Source: Nothopassalora personata
Taxonomy: Eukaryota > Ascomycota > Dothideomycetes > Mycosphaerellales > Mycosphaerellaceae
Assembly (NCBI GenBank): GCA_033816765.1
Contig: CM066294.1
Span: 2,108,001 to 2,172,000 of the forward strand
DNA: 64,000 bases
Direction: 5' to 3'
Position 1 is the first letter of the stretch. Each line of letters begins with the position of its first letter. The notes beneath the pieces are model-generated. The model was given only the letters and a program-made list of their open reading frames with translations, made no database searches and had not been told where the DNA came from. Shown here piece after piece: positions 29,015 to 40,452 of the stretch. The translations under genes and the position numbers were made by a program.

Positions 29015-30661
29015 TCAGTACACATATCGAAAGGTTTTCTCCTTCTCCTTATCGGTCACATTCCTCCAAAACTCGGCATCCTCGGCGGCAGTCACATCAT
29101 CCACGGGCGGTGGTTTGCCGTACGCCCTGTCCCTTCGTCGGTTCGCCCAGAGGTAGTATAGAGCAAGCAATCCAATCACGACCATTGCCGTGGCCTTTGT
29201 CGAGACCAACACGACTTTCGTAGTGTGGAACTCTGGCGCATCCGCCTGCTGCAGGGTATAGGGAGCAACGATGTTGCCAATCGAGAAAGCTGCGCTCATC
29301 AGTGCCATGGCGCAGGTGCGTTTCGTGTAGCCCCCCACGTTGGCTGAGACCCATTGGTACTTGATGGCGACGGTGGAGATGGAGAATGACACCATGTAAA
29401 TCCCCGCGAGCATTGCGCCTTTGTTGTCGCGGGGTGCGAAGGCGACCAGGCAAGCCCCCAGAAGCGAGAGACAATAGCCGATCATGGATGCGGCCCAGCG
29501 CTGCAGGATGTGATGCCGCACTGCCAAAGCAACCAGGATTGTGAAGACGAATGCGATTGCGCCACCGGGCGTGTTGAGCAGCGATGCTTCCTTGGAAGTA
29601 TAGCCGAAGCTTTTGACCAGAGTCGCGCCGTAGATGCTGAGGATGCCGGATCCGGTGGAGACGAAAACGACGTTGATGGTGAGGAGCCAGATCTGGACGT
29701 CGGAGAGCAGGGACTTCACTTGGCTCCACTCGATCTTGTGGTTGCTGATTGTGGTCTGGTTGATGGCAACGTGCTGGAGAACCGCCTTCTTCTCGGCATC
29801 GCTGAGGAACTTTGCGTTCATTGGCGTGTCAGGCAGGTAGAAAAAGGTCCACATCCCCACGCATACACTGAGAAGGCCAAGGGCGAGAAACATGATACCT
29901 AGACAATCATCAGTACTGGTGGATTTGAGTAGTTCCAAGACTATCTTACGCCACCCTTCCAATGTCTGCGTGTGCACGTGTTGGAAGCCGTAGGATATCA
30001 GACCACCGAGGACTTGACACATCCCAATGCTACTGAACCAGTACGCGTATCGAATCGTCTGTTCATCCTTGCGATAGTACTGGCTGCTGACGAGCATGAG
30101 TGCAGGTAGAATACAGGCGTCGAAGACGCCCATGAAGACGCGTACGACCATCATGCCCGCATAACTCTTCACCGCCGCTGTAGCGGCGATGATGACGCCC
30201 CATATAAACATGGTGACGCCAAGCCATCTGCCCAGAGGCACTTTGTTGAGGATCAGACCGACTGCCGCAGAGGCGATCAGGTAAGCCCAGTATAGAGATG
30301 ACGCGACGTTGTTGAGTTCGTTGCCCTTGAGATTGAGGTCCTCGGGCAAACCCATGATGATAGCGTAGTTGAGCAGAAACTTGTCCAGGAACTGCAAGCC
30401 CATGAGCATGAACATGATCGGGACGATGTGCCAGTCTATCCTGCGGCGGAGTCTTTTCAGGTCCACGCCAGCGGCTTCTTGGTCAGAGATATTTCGTAGG
30501 AAGTCGTACGCTTCGTCGATGCTCTGCTTGCGCTGGGCAGGATGGAGTTCGTTGGCGTTGATCGTGGACCCAAAGTGGACCTTCTCCTTGTGTTGAGCAT
30601 TCGTCGGATCTTTGCCTCCAGTCATGGGGATAATGTCTATGAAGGAGTCTCTTTTGGCCAT
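29015..30661 (-). CDS. MFS transporter, anion:cation symporter (Dal5/Tna1-like) family
   Basis: Start MAKRDSFIDIIPMTGG at 30661. A 51-nt intron (29949-29899, donor GTAAGA, acceptor TCTAG) lacks stops and is a multiple of three; its removal joins LEGWR to IMFLALGLLSVCVGMWTFFY. The protein has 12 hydrophobic segments with the family's characteristic N-terminal RRIDWHIVPIMFMLMGLQFLDK, then NYAIIMGLPEDLNL, the MFS signature region GLILNKVPLGRWLG and VRVFMGVFDACILPALMLV. The C-terminal domain contains WVSANVGGYTKRTCAMALMSAAFSIGNIVAPYTL, typical of allantoate, nicotinate, vitamin or other carboxylate permeases. Substrate unknown. An in-frame ATG at 30793 would add 44 residues with no family content. 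Confidence 0.87.
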   Translation of the reverse strand: MAKRDSFIDIIPMTGGKDPTNAQHKEKVHFGSTINANELHPAQRKQSIDEAYDFLRNISDQEAAGVDLKRLRRRIDWHIVPIMFMLMGLQFLDKFLLNYAIIMGLPEDLNLKGNELNNVASSLYWAYLIASAAVGLILNKVPLGRWLGVTMFIWGVIIAATAAVKSYAGMMVVRVFMGVFDACILPALMLVSSQYYRKDEQTIRYAYWFSSIGMCQVLGGLISYGFQHVHTQTLEGWRKIVLELLKSTSTDDCLGIMFLALGLLSVCVGMWTFFYLPDTPMNAKFLSDAEKKAVLQHVAINQTTISNHKIEWSQVKSLLSDVQIWLLTINVVFVSTGSGILSIYGATLVKSFGYTSKEASLLNTPGGAIAFVFTILVALAVRHHILQRWAASMIGYCLSLLGACLVAFAPRDNKGAMLAGIYMVSFSISTVAIKYQWVSANVGGYTKRTCAMALMSAAFSIGNIVAPYTLQQADAPEFHTTKVVLVSTKATAMVVIGLLALYYLWANRRRDRAYGKPPPVDDVTAAEDAEFWRNVTDKEKEKTFRYVY

Positions 30662-32706
30662 CGTCGGAGACTGGCGCTGTGATATCGTGCTGTGGTGCTG
30701 TCTGCTGTGCTCGGTGAGCTGAGATGGCCTGGCGAGAGCTAAGTCAGGCCAGCGTGCCAGCCATTTATGCAAAGCGCGAGATGCTAAAGACACGGATATC
30801 TGGAGATGTTCAAAGACTGCACGAAACAGACAAGGGTGCGTAGGGCTAAGAACCCTTGATGAAGCATCTTGAAGACCTGGCCCGCTCGCTCGCTCTACAT
30901 AGAGCTTGACAGAACATAAGGGCGTGCGCTGGCAAAGTCAAGCCACGAGGTTCTTACAAGGAAAACAAGAGTCAAGATTTGCGCTAGGATGGTCAGCCCA
31001 TGGACCTGGTGATTGCCACCGAGCTGGTGATGGTATGTACAGTATCAGTGTGAGAGGCTCGTAAATATTCGCTTTTCTATAGCCACCCTGCACCCACGCT
31101 GTAGCTCGTAAGCGCATAGCCCTCGCAGAGATGTAGTCGTGAACTACAACAAGGTCATGGCGCCAAGGGACTCCGAGTCGGATGCTGCACTTGCAAATAC
31201 TGTAGAGGTGATCCGAGTCGTGATCGACAGGCTTCATCAAGTAGGGCCATGATTTTCCGGGATCATCGAGTGACGTGCCAGCCTGCCACCCGGGACTGAC
31301 TCCAAGGTTCGGAACCTTCCGTAGATTTAGTTCTAACCTTGCGACTTGCTACTATCTCGTGCAGTTGACGCGCGGATACAGCTTTTGGAGCCGCGCATAC
31401 AAACAAAGCTATCGTGCCATCTCACACAGACTACATGCGTCCATGAGATGAAGGACTCGTCCCTTAAGCTGCAACGCTTCCAGCATCTGTACTTCGCCTT
31501 GTCTACGTCGCAGGACAAGGTGCGATGAAGAATACAGTATCACCATCCCTGAACTCTACCCACCGCCAGGTAACCAAGTCGGCACCGAATCCGAAGAGAC
31601 CCGATACCGGATGATAGGTTCAGAATTCAGACTGTGCAACGCTCTAAGACCATATGATCCTAGCTCTCGAGGCCTCGCTGTAACGCGTGCCTCAGCAAAT
31701 CGTCCGACTGCCGGGTTCTTCGCTGGCTTTTCCCGGCCGAAGCGGCATGATGAGGCCACATAGGACAGCGATGATCCTCTGCGCAAGGTCTCAAAAGCGC
31801 TGCACGTGTCGAATCTTGATGCACCGTGGCTATTGCTAGGATGGATGTTGCACGGTCTCGCGCAGTGGTAAAAGCTCACCTCTACGGCAAGCGGCACTTT
31901 GTCTTTGTGCCAAGTAGTCTGGTATACAGCATGTGTGCTTGGTAGCGCTGGTGAACGCTGTGTCAACAGAAGCACTTGCTGGAGCATAAACACCTTTCAA
32001 AACTGCTCGGTCTGGTGACGAAACATGTATTCGTTGGCATCCGGCATAGCGGCTAGAACGACTCCTTGGGCGTGGTAGGCTAGATTGGTCATGCTCGGGA
32101 CATCATGTATCGTAGACTCCTGGCGCTCGAAGATAGAGCTGTTCATATGTGCTGGAACTAGACGACAGTGCCTTACTCTTTGTTCGGGTCAATAATTCCT
32201 CAGTGGTGGGGACGGCAGTACGCCTGGTCCCGGTGACTTTCGATTTTGCTCACGGCAGTATATTTCGTGGCCTCGACGCATCAGTGTTCACACAATGTCT
32301 AAAAGGCGAATCGTGGTATTCTCCAAAGTCGTAGATTACTATGGCGTTGGCTAACGCGATACCTAGCCCAACGCCAAAATCTACTCTTTGTTTAGGTCCC
32401 GGTTGCTGACAAGGAAGGCAGGATGAATAAGCTTATTTCATCAATTGACCACCCGGACAATTCCATAGCAGCATCTCAGCCGCTGCAAGCTCATCAGTGA
32501 TCGAAAGCCGCATATCCGAGCTCGTAGGGCCGTAATAACGTGGCACTCCAAGCGTATGCGAAGGATCCGAGACTACGAGGAGCAATGACGAGCGGCACCA
32601 GACGCCGCCGACTGAAGAAAGCAAGATATCTTCTCATTGTGCACTACATCAGACGCCATTGACTGTCCCACGGCATCGCGCACATGAAACGTTCCGACTT
32701 CCAACA
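30662..32706. other. Two-kilobase gene-poor stretch
   Basis: No ORF has family features; the longest (31556-31993, -) looks like chance. No tRNA, tandem repeat or transposon end is recognised. Confidence 0.5.
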
Positions 32707-35700
32707 CTATCCCACCGTTCTCAAAGCAAATCCAAACAAGCTCTCCATACTAACCCAACCCCACGCACTCTTGTCCAAGTATGCTTTGACAACGTCCCAA
32801 CAGAAACCAAAGCGCTGCTTATTCATGCCAGCCAGTACTCTGATCTTCTCCCTCTTCTCGCCTTCCGCCGAGTCCATCTTAACGATACCACCACCAGCAC
32901 TCATCTTCTCCATCATCTTGTCTGTATCAAAGATGCTCTGGAGGTATAGCAGCTGATTATAAAGCGCCTTTTCGGAGTACTCGAAACTCATCCTGCCACT
33001 GCAACCATGCGCGAGACCTTTTGGTCCGAGACATCGATGGCCGTACACGCTCATCTGCCGCGTTCGCATGCCACATGCCGGATCATCGCAGATGAGCCAT
33101 GCCGAATAGTACTTGGAGGTATGGCGGCGGATCTGCTGCTCCAGTTGCGCGGAGAGAGCGAGTGTGGTGATCTTCTTCCTGCACTCGCCTCTCGGACAAG
33201 CCAGCCCGTCATTGGTAAGGACGCCGAGCGGCACTAGTGGTGTCTCGTCTGAAGGAAGCGTGTAATTTAGTCCTCGATACTCGAAGTGTTGTTTACAGCC
33301 AAGACAAAGTAACCCAAGCGCTTCACAATCCTTGAAACGAATGTGGTCGGGGATCTGGCTTTCCAATCGTGTGATCTCGTTGGAGTGCTCTGCAGCCTTC
33401 GAAGCGCCGGAGACGCGGTACTTGCTGGTGTCGAGGCCAAGGCACTCTGCGAGGAGAGTGACGTTTGTGCCACTGATGGGTGCGCAGAGACGCTCCACGG
33501 GTGGCAGGATCTGCTTGTGAAGGTAGTAATCCACGTCTGGGATGAGCCCGCTGTCTTTCGCCATGACCTCGTCGAGTTCGTGGGCATTCTTTGCTGCGGT
33601 CTCGTTGTTGCCAGCACTGTTGCCGCAAATGACAAAAGCCATGACATCCTTCGCCTTCACTGGTTTGCCCTTGGCTAGCTTCTTCAACGCCACTTGCACT
33701 GCGGGCATTGAATTGCTGTTTGGGTACTCCTTCGGATCTTTTCCGAGCTGTGTGTAGATTGTGTATTTGTGCGGTGGAATGGCGTTCTGGCGCATCTTCT
33801 CGCCAAGTGACCGCAGGTAGTCATGAATCTTTGAGACAACGACTTCTGATTCCTCGCCAGACAGCAGATGGTTGAGAAGCTCCCTGCAACAGCGTTAGTG
33901 TTGACGACACTTGAAGCCCGCACTCAGACTTACTTGGATGTGTCTTTTGAGAGTTGACAGTACTCTCTTCGCCTCATGTCAAGACCCTTCACGTCAAGCT
34001 TTTCCTTCCAAATGCCGCCATCAGCTTCGACCATCTGGATGGCAGCATACTTCTTCTTGGCATGCAACAGCAGCCGACGGAAGATGTGGTCGATCTCGAT
34101 TTCAAGAAGTTCATACTTCTCATTGACACTCTTCTGGAACTCCTTGCCCATCTTGATGGCGTCAAGGATGTTGTCGACGTTGGTGTTGACCATGACAGAG
34201 TCAGTGTCACCGTAGATGACACGCAATGCATGTGCAGACTCTGCCAGGTCTTTGGTTGACTGCAGGATCTCTCTGCCCTTCGAGGTAGTGAGAGCTGCCA
34301 GAGGTCGAGCGTAGAATCGCGACTTGGTGTAACCCAAGCATCCGTACATAGAGTTGGCGGTCAGCTTCAAGGCCTGCTGCTTGACATCCCAAGTATTGCG
34401 CTGATCTTCGGTGGCAGACTTGTCCTTCATCAGTTTCTTCACTTCTCGTCGTCGGCTGACGAGAGTCCGAATGAGCCTGGGGAGAATACCCTTGTTAGAG
34501 GTATCATCTGGCACTTCCGGAATCTTCTCGTCCTCCTCGGTGATTTCGCTGCGGTTCACTGTCGTGAAACAAATGTTGTATTCCTGGATGATGCTGGGGT
34601 AAAGGGAGTTGAAGTCCATAACCAGAATGAACTTGTCATAGAGACCCTTCTCTGGTTCGAACACAAGACCACCCTTGAACTTGTCCTTCTTCTTCTTGTC
34701 GTCACCCTCTTCGCCCTCGGGATTGTCTTCCTCAAGCTTCTTGTTGGCAGCGCCTTTGCCAAATATCTTGTCTGGGCAAATGTACTTGTTACGGTAAAAC
34801 TCATGAAGCAGAATGTACTCGTTTCGCTCAGCACGAGTGCCACTGAGCGTCCGCGCCCACGAGTTTCCAGCCAAGTTCGTCAGCACCTTCGTCAATGGTA
34901 AAAGTTGCCGCTTCAATGCGATCGCGGCAATGTAGTAAGTATCGATCTCGCACATCTTGACGAAGTTTAGCAGACCGTCTGGAGTTTGAGCCATGGCCAG
35001 CGCCCGCTCGTTGTCGATCTCCTTACGCGTGCCGTCGAGGTACAGTCCTACCATTTCGTCCAGGCTCCACGACTGACAGTTGGTCATAATGCTCTTTCCC
35101 ATGTCGTTCGCCAGATCACAGAGTAGACGACCGGCAGCAAGATGTCGCTCCAAGAAGAAGCTGCCTCCACCTTTGCCCACGTTCTTCGGCCAGTCGCCAC
35201 GCTTCATTCTGCCAATACGGTGCCAACCTGGTGTCTTACGATCGCGCATACGGCTGAGGAGAATATTGAAGTCAACATCATCGAGTCTGTGCCCCATTAT
35301 CGCGTCTGGGTCATGCTTGTCGATAATGGCGAGAAGCATTGAGAGGAGTGCGCCTTCGTTCCTTTCCATCTTGATCATATGGCCTTGCTTCTCTGCCTTT
35401 GGCCTGAACCCTACAGGATACTCGCCGTGTGGTCGCATAATGGTAAAAAGGCGACTTGGAATTTTCTCGGGTGCCGTGGTGTCGGCGAGTCCAACGTTGT
35501 TGTAGAAACGAACACTAGCCAACAGAATCTCGTTCTTGTTCTCTTTTTGATTGTAGGTTGTTCGCAGAGCAAGAGACATTAGTGTCAGAGGCGGTGCATC
35601 CAGATTGTCTGACTCTCCCATAACCGTGATGTTGTTGGGCTTGTTGACCTGGAGTTCGAGCTTGCACCATGAAGCATTATTGAGTGCGCCAAAGTCCGCG

Positions 35701-37234
35701 TCGTCGATCTTCAGCCAGCATGGTCCCATGATATTCTTCCACATCACGAACTGCTCGAACATGTTCGTGTTGGTACCAAAAATGTGTGAGAATGTCTCTC
35801 CTTGTATGTCCATGGGAAGTGATTGCTTATCGTACGGGTAGAGGAGCTTGAGGTACTCTGCTTCCTTTGGAATACCTGGCAGCTCGAAGGCGTACTTTCG
35901 GGTGCATGGCTTGATTTTGTGCATGGAGACTCTGTTCTTGGTCATCAACGCGTCGACCTCTTCATACACCATGCCCATGTCCACATCCTCGTCGGTCTCC
36001 CGGCCGTATCTCCTGCGGTGCTCTCGGGGCAAGAAGTAAAGTTTGCGCATTATGTTGTCGACCTTGACGAAGCACGACACGAAGCTGTCGTCCTTTCGAT
36101 TCTTGACCTTACCGAAGAGGCAAAGGCTGCCATTGACCTCAGTGTAGTCGGTCCAGAAGAAGCACAACGAGCCATCGTCTTCGCAGGCATCCTTGGCCGC
36201 CAGCTTCCCAGCCATCGCGGGTTCTGCAGCTGGACTGCTGAGAATGTTCAGCTTCTGGGCAACGTTGTTGATCGCGGTCATGTCAACGTCATCTGCTGGA
36301 GCTCTCGTGGGCGATGAACTGTCGGGTGTGGGATATGATGTTTTGACCGTCTTCGGCACTGGCCTACTTCCTCGGATATTCACATTGACGGCTTTCAAGT
36401 TGGATGAGCCTGTCACTTCAGCGATCTCCATCAAGTCATCCTCCTCGACGTCTTCGGTCTTGATCTTCTCTTTGCGCTCAACGGCTTTCGCGGCCGGAGA
36501 AGAAGGCAGAGGATCGCTCATTGGGACATCGTCATCGGGCTGCACAAAGTAGGCTTCATCGCCCTGGCCAGCTGGAAGAGGTGGAGGTGTATCCATAATG
36601 TGCTTCGACGGGTCCTTTGCACGGTGCGAAGCATTTTCCCTATCTTCCAGTGGAGGCGAAAGGACACGCGTCTTTCGTCTGTCGCTGCTCTTCATCTGCT
36701 TGCCGTATGAAGGCGCACGTCGCTGGATGTTCGTGTCTACTTCGCCCAGCAAATCTGCCATGAATGCATCATCTTCTGCGGTGCGCACGGGCTTCAGCTT
36801 TGGAGCAGCAGAAGCCGTCTTCTGGTTGAAGTACTTGCTGATGCCCTTGGTGAGCTTCTCCTGTCGTTCGGCATCGTCTTCGCGTTTCCGCTTGGCTGTT
36901 CGTACCGTGTCAACGGTGTTCAAGCGCTAGTTTGCTTCCGATACTAACCTGCTTTGCTGTTCACTGGCAGGTCTCCTTCGCTCTCACTGTCGTCCATTGC
37001 CTGCCGCTCGTCTTGCCAGTCTTCGCGTCCATCGTCGGCATAACCTTCGCCATTGTCGTCGACCACGAAATCGTCCTGATCAAGTCGACTCCTCACAACC
37101 TTCTTATACCCTTCGTCGTCAACAGTCTCGTATATCGACTCCGCTTCCTGGACTTCGTACTCGTCGAACGCAGTTTTGCCTGCCGCACGCAACGCGCGTA
37201 GCTGGGCGAGACGGTCTGCTCGTGACGGAGGCAT
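32707..37234 (-). CDS. POL1: DNA polymerase alpha catalytic subunit
   Basis: Exons 37234-36949, 36895-33934 and 33883-32707 give 1474 aa, matching the family length. The N-terminus has the pol-alpha interaction region (SRADRLAQLRALRAAGKTAFDEYEVQE), then a long acidic, disordered linker. The family-B polymerase motifs are intact: DFNSLYPSIIQEYNICF (about residue 855), the KxxxNSxYG block LKLTANSMYGCLGY, and YGDTDSVMVNTN (about 990). The exonuclease-like domain lacks the catalytic DIE-type motif, as expected for pol alpha. The C-terminus holds the paired Cys motifs: CLGCKQHF...CPRGEC, then CDDPACG...CLGPKGLAHGC, which bind the B subunit. The enzyme extends RNA primers with short DNA stretches in the nucleus, in complex with primase. 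Introns are 53 and 50 nt. It is divergent from the ribosomal protein gene, 357 bp away. Confidence 0.97.
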
Positions 37235-37591
37235 TGTGGTGTGAAAAGCGATGCAGAAAGACAAATGATATATTCTATGCCGCAATCATGTCAGGAAGGT
37301 GTAATGAACAGCAACAACCACGCAAGACTGCGGTGAGGTGGTCGCGGTGTGGATCAGATGGTCGTGCCTTCCTCCAGCGTGAACGAGAACAAGACGCGGA
37401 GCAGTCGCGACTGGCTTTACTAGCGCGTTGTGCCGGCCGTCATCTACCGCGGCTCAGCCGATTGGCTGCACCATCTGTCGCTCTTGGCGCGCTTAGACAT
37501 GCGCACATTCGACCTCAATTCTGCGCTGTGTCGGAGGTTTGGTTTCTAGTCACGTCCGGAGAGACATCTGCTGCAGGCAAATACCGACAAA
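37235..37591. promoter_or_regulatory. Shared divergent promoter of POL1 and eL13
   Basis: 357 bp between the two start codons. A CCAAT-type site (ATTGG on +, 37461-37465) and several CGCG-containing words (about 37390-37430) lie inside. No exact ACGCGT box is seen. The two genes normally follow different programmes (S phase and growth rate). Confidence 0.45.
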
Positions 37592-38437
37592 ATGGCCATC
37601 AAGCACAACCAGCAGATCCAACACAACCGTAATCATCCTCACCGTATATTGCGCAATTGACGTGCTGACATTTCGCAGACTTCCGCAAGGACTGGCAACG
37701 CCGTGTCCGAGTGCACTTCGACCAGGTAACTCTATAAGCCTCTGAGAGATGCAGAGCAGGCGCCTGCAGTGTATACTCGATCAAGACATCATGTCCTAAC
37801 CATCATCTCAGCCTGGCCGCAAGCAGCGCAGACGTTCTGCCCGCCACGAGAAGGCCGCCAAGCTTGCTCCACGTCCAGTGGACAGACTTAGGCCCGTCGT
37901 CCGTTGCCCAACCATCAAGTACAACCGCCGTGTACGCGCTGGTCGTGGCTTCACACTCGTCGAGCTGAAGGTATGGAAGAGATGACTGCGCAGGATTCGA
38001 GGACCACATCTGACAATGCCCGACAGGAGGCTGGCATCCCGCGCAAGCTGGCGCCAACCGTCGGTATCGCCGTCGATCCACGCCGCCAGAACCTCTCTGA
38101 GGAGTCCCTCAAGGCCAATGTCGAGCGTCTGAAGGCCTACAAGCAGCGCCTGGTCCTCTTCCCACGCAAGACCAAATCGCCAAAGGCTGGCGACGCCTCC
38201 AAGGAGGAGGTCGAGGCTGGCAAGCAGGTCGGCTACGAGGGACGCGTCAAGCACTCCAACCAGGCTTTCCCAATCGACAACAAGGTTGTTGTCAAGGAGG
38301 GCAAGGTCAGCGATTACCCAGCCACCGAGAACGCCTACCGCAAGCTCCGCGACGCTCGCTCCGAGGCCCGCCTGGTCGGCAAGCGCGAGAAGCGTGCAAA
38401 GGCCAAGGCCGACGAGGAGTTGGAGAAGAAGAAATAG
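37592..38437 (+). CDS. RPL13: 60S ribosomal protein eL13 (L13)
   Basis: Exons 37592-37628, 37679-37725, 37812-37970 and 38027-38437 give 217 aa, with GT-AG borders in phase. The spliced start [32 protein letters not shown] is strongly conserved. It is followed by [47 protein letters not shown] and [16 protein letters not shown]. It is a structural protein of the large ribosomal subunit. Introns clustered in the 5' half are typical of fungal ribosomal protein genes. The Lys-rich C-terminus ends [10 protein letters not shown]. Codons are strongly biased to C-ending forms, as in highly expressed genes. Confidence 0.96.
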
Positions 38438-39020
38438 ACGATTCATCAAGAACTGATGACATCGGATGGGAAGCGATTCTTTGTGCGCATGGCGTTGGTG
38501 CAGGACATGATCATGAATGGGGACAGGGAATGACAGCATGTCAGGCGCATCAAAAGCGCTCGTGCAATGATACCAGATACCATACGCCCAAGGCAATTTA
38601 TGTCATTGAATCGCTCCCATCAAGTTGTCATTGTCCACCTACCTCTTGATATCCCCCATGAAACACGACGATGCTCTTAATAGGCTCGCTGTTGATAATA
38701 CTGACCGTTCTGGAGCTTCGCGCTGCGCTACTTTCCATTTTCGATATGCTGATTTGATGAATAGACTGGGAAGGATCCCTTCTTCGAGTCGTTGAACTGA
38801 TCACGCGCCGCCGTCGATACGTGACTGCTTACACTTCTCGCTGGAGGCAGCTGCGACCAAGCACACTCGCGTTTGAGCTTGGTTCGCATGGCAGTCAGCA
38901 ACTTCGCTCGACAGTTATGAACCCGCAAGCACGACATTATCATTCTTCACCTCGCGCCATCGCCACGACATCACGGTGCACAAACGCCGAACACGCAAGC
39001 ACGTCCCAAAGGGTACACGA
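38438..39020. other. Intergenic region downstream of eL13
   Basis: Holds the 3' region of eL13. No conserved ORF or RNA gene recognised. Confidence 0.45.
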
Positions 39021-39640
39021 CAGGTGTTGTGAGCAACAGTGAATATGCGATCGACATATGCACAAAGACAAACGCGTCCACCGCCCCCAGCCTCGCCAGC
39101 ACACACTATGCTGAATCTTTCCGCCTCTTTGATCTACCGGGCGAACTACTCTTGCGCATCCTTCGCTTCTCTGTGGTACACAGGTAAAACGGAAGTGACA
39201 ATCTATGAATGGAGCAATCTCAGGCGCGCCTTACAAACTTGTGCTTCTGACCTCGTTCAGCCAGCAATCACCGGCACCTGCCGTTTGCTCCGCCACGAGG
39301 GCTTGAGAAGTTCTATCGGGACAAACACTTCCTCGTGGGAACATACTCCGATCACATAGAGTATATGATCAAGTGGGTGGTGAACTTCGTGCATCAGCAG
39401 GCTTTGACTCCGCAGCCATTCGTAATGTACTTGGAACACGATTCAGTATTCATCAGATGCAACGCAAAATGGTACAGGTTTCCCGGCGAGATGAAGTTCT
39501 TCGTCGACCGTTACATGCTGGGTCAAAAACATCGAATGTTACATCCTCACGTGCAGTGGCAAGGTCGTCCTCGAGACTGACGGCGAACGCGAGTACTGCT
39601 TCCTTTCCTTGTGCCAAGGATTGAATTCGGGGAGACAAGT
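39021..39640 (+). pseudogene. F-box-like / 'LPxELxxRI' protein remnant with a one-base deletion
   Basis: The frame ...ESFRLFDLPGELLLRILRFSVVHR is the N-terminal signature of the abundant fungal F-box-like proteins. A 40-nt intron (donor GTAAAA at about 39184, acceptor CTCAG at about 39223) joins it to RALQTCASDLVQPAITGTCRLLRHEGL, the next expected block. Then the protein should read LEKFYRDKHFLVGTYSDH, but one G appears missing in GGCTTGAGAAG (about 39300), so the frame shifts. Downstream no single frame is convincing. The family varies greatly in fungi and is often pseudogenised. A sequencing error at 39300 is possible. The start is not resolved. Confidence 0.4.
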
Positions 39641-40011
39641 CGCTCGCCATTCGATGACGAGGCCCTCTACTGGTGTGGACAACCTTGGATTCGCTGAGGG
39701 ATGACTAGAGGTACAGAGAGCCAAGACGGATAAAATGGCCTCAAGTATGGGTTGAGGATGCTGTAGCATTTGGTCCACGAAGGTACGCCAGGTGGTAAAC
39801 AAAATTTGATACGAAGCCTTCCAATTGGCTTCCCTACGTTTTGTAATGAGCTCATCAGGCCCTAGGTCTAGCCTCTATAGACTTTCGCTGCCACCGAGCA
39901 CAATTCGACGTAAGAAACAAGAACCACTGGTGAAAGCCCCTCCATCATGTCACACGACAATCACCATTCCTCCGCTCTTTCCTCCCTACGTCGTATCCCT
40001 GTTCTGCCAGA
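39641..40011. other. Intergenic region, nothing recognised
   Basis: Between the F-box-like remnant and the 3' end of the secreted KRE9/KNH-type gene. No conserved content seen. Confidence 0.4.
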
Positions 40012-40452
40012 TCAAGCCGCAAACATGTGCTTCCTCCCACAAACCGCCGGATTCGCCAAAATGCTGAACTGCGTCGAGTACTGAAACTCTCCAGTCGCAT
40101 CCACAATGACCAGCATACCATAGCCCGACTGGGTTCCAGCCTTCCCGGGCGGGAGGTGGCAGGCCGGGGTCCAGTCGACGTAGCCTGTCGCTGCAGCAAC
40201 GCGACTTCCACCCCGAATCGGCTGTGGGTCTGGGACGCAGTTGCTTGGAGGACCGCGACAAAGGACCAGGCTGACAGTGTGGGCTGGTGCTTTGTAGTCC
40301 CAGGTAACGCGGTACGGCACGCCTTTGGTCACTGGGTGGCTGACATCAGGACGGGTGAGAGCGCCCCAGCTTGGTGGCTGTTTGGGTTGTGTGTAGGCGC
40401 TGGTGAGGCCGAGGAAGAGGGTTGCGGTGGTGATAATCCTGGTGAAGAGCAT
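40012..40452 (-). CDS. Small secreted KRE9/KNH-type (Ser/Thr-rich GPI-anchored family) protein
   Basis: An intronless 146-aa protein. It starts with a signal peptide (MLFTRIITTATLFLGLTSAYT, cleavage near 19-20). The mature part is one KRE9/KNH1 immunoglobulin-like domain: HPVTKGVPYRVTWDY, VSLVLCRGPPSN, PIRGGS, GYVDWTPACHLPPG, GYGMLVIVDATGEFQYSTQFSI. Proteins with this domain are found in fungal cell walls and linked to beta-glucan assembly or surface properties. Here there is no Ser/Thr-rich stretch or GPI signal after the domain, so it is probably freely secreted. Four cysteines could make two disulfides. The call is family-level. Confidence 0.75.
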   Translation of the reverse strand: MLFTRIITTATLFLGLTSAYTQPKQPPSWGALTRPDVSHPVTKGVPYRVTWDYKAPAHTVSLVLCRGPPSNCVPDPQPIRGGSRVAAATGYVDWTPACHLPPGKAGTQSGYGMLVIVDATGEFQYSTQFSILANPAVCGRKHMFAA

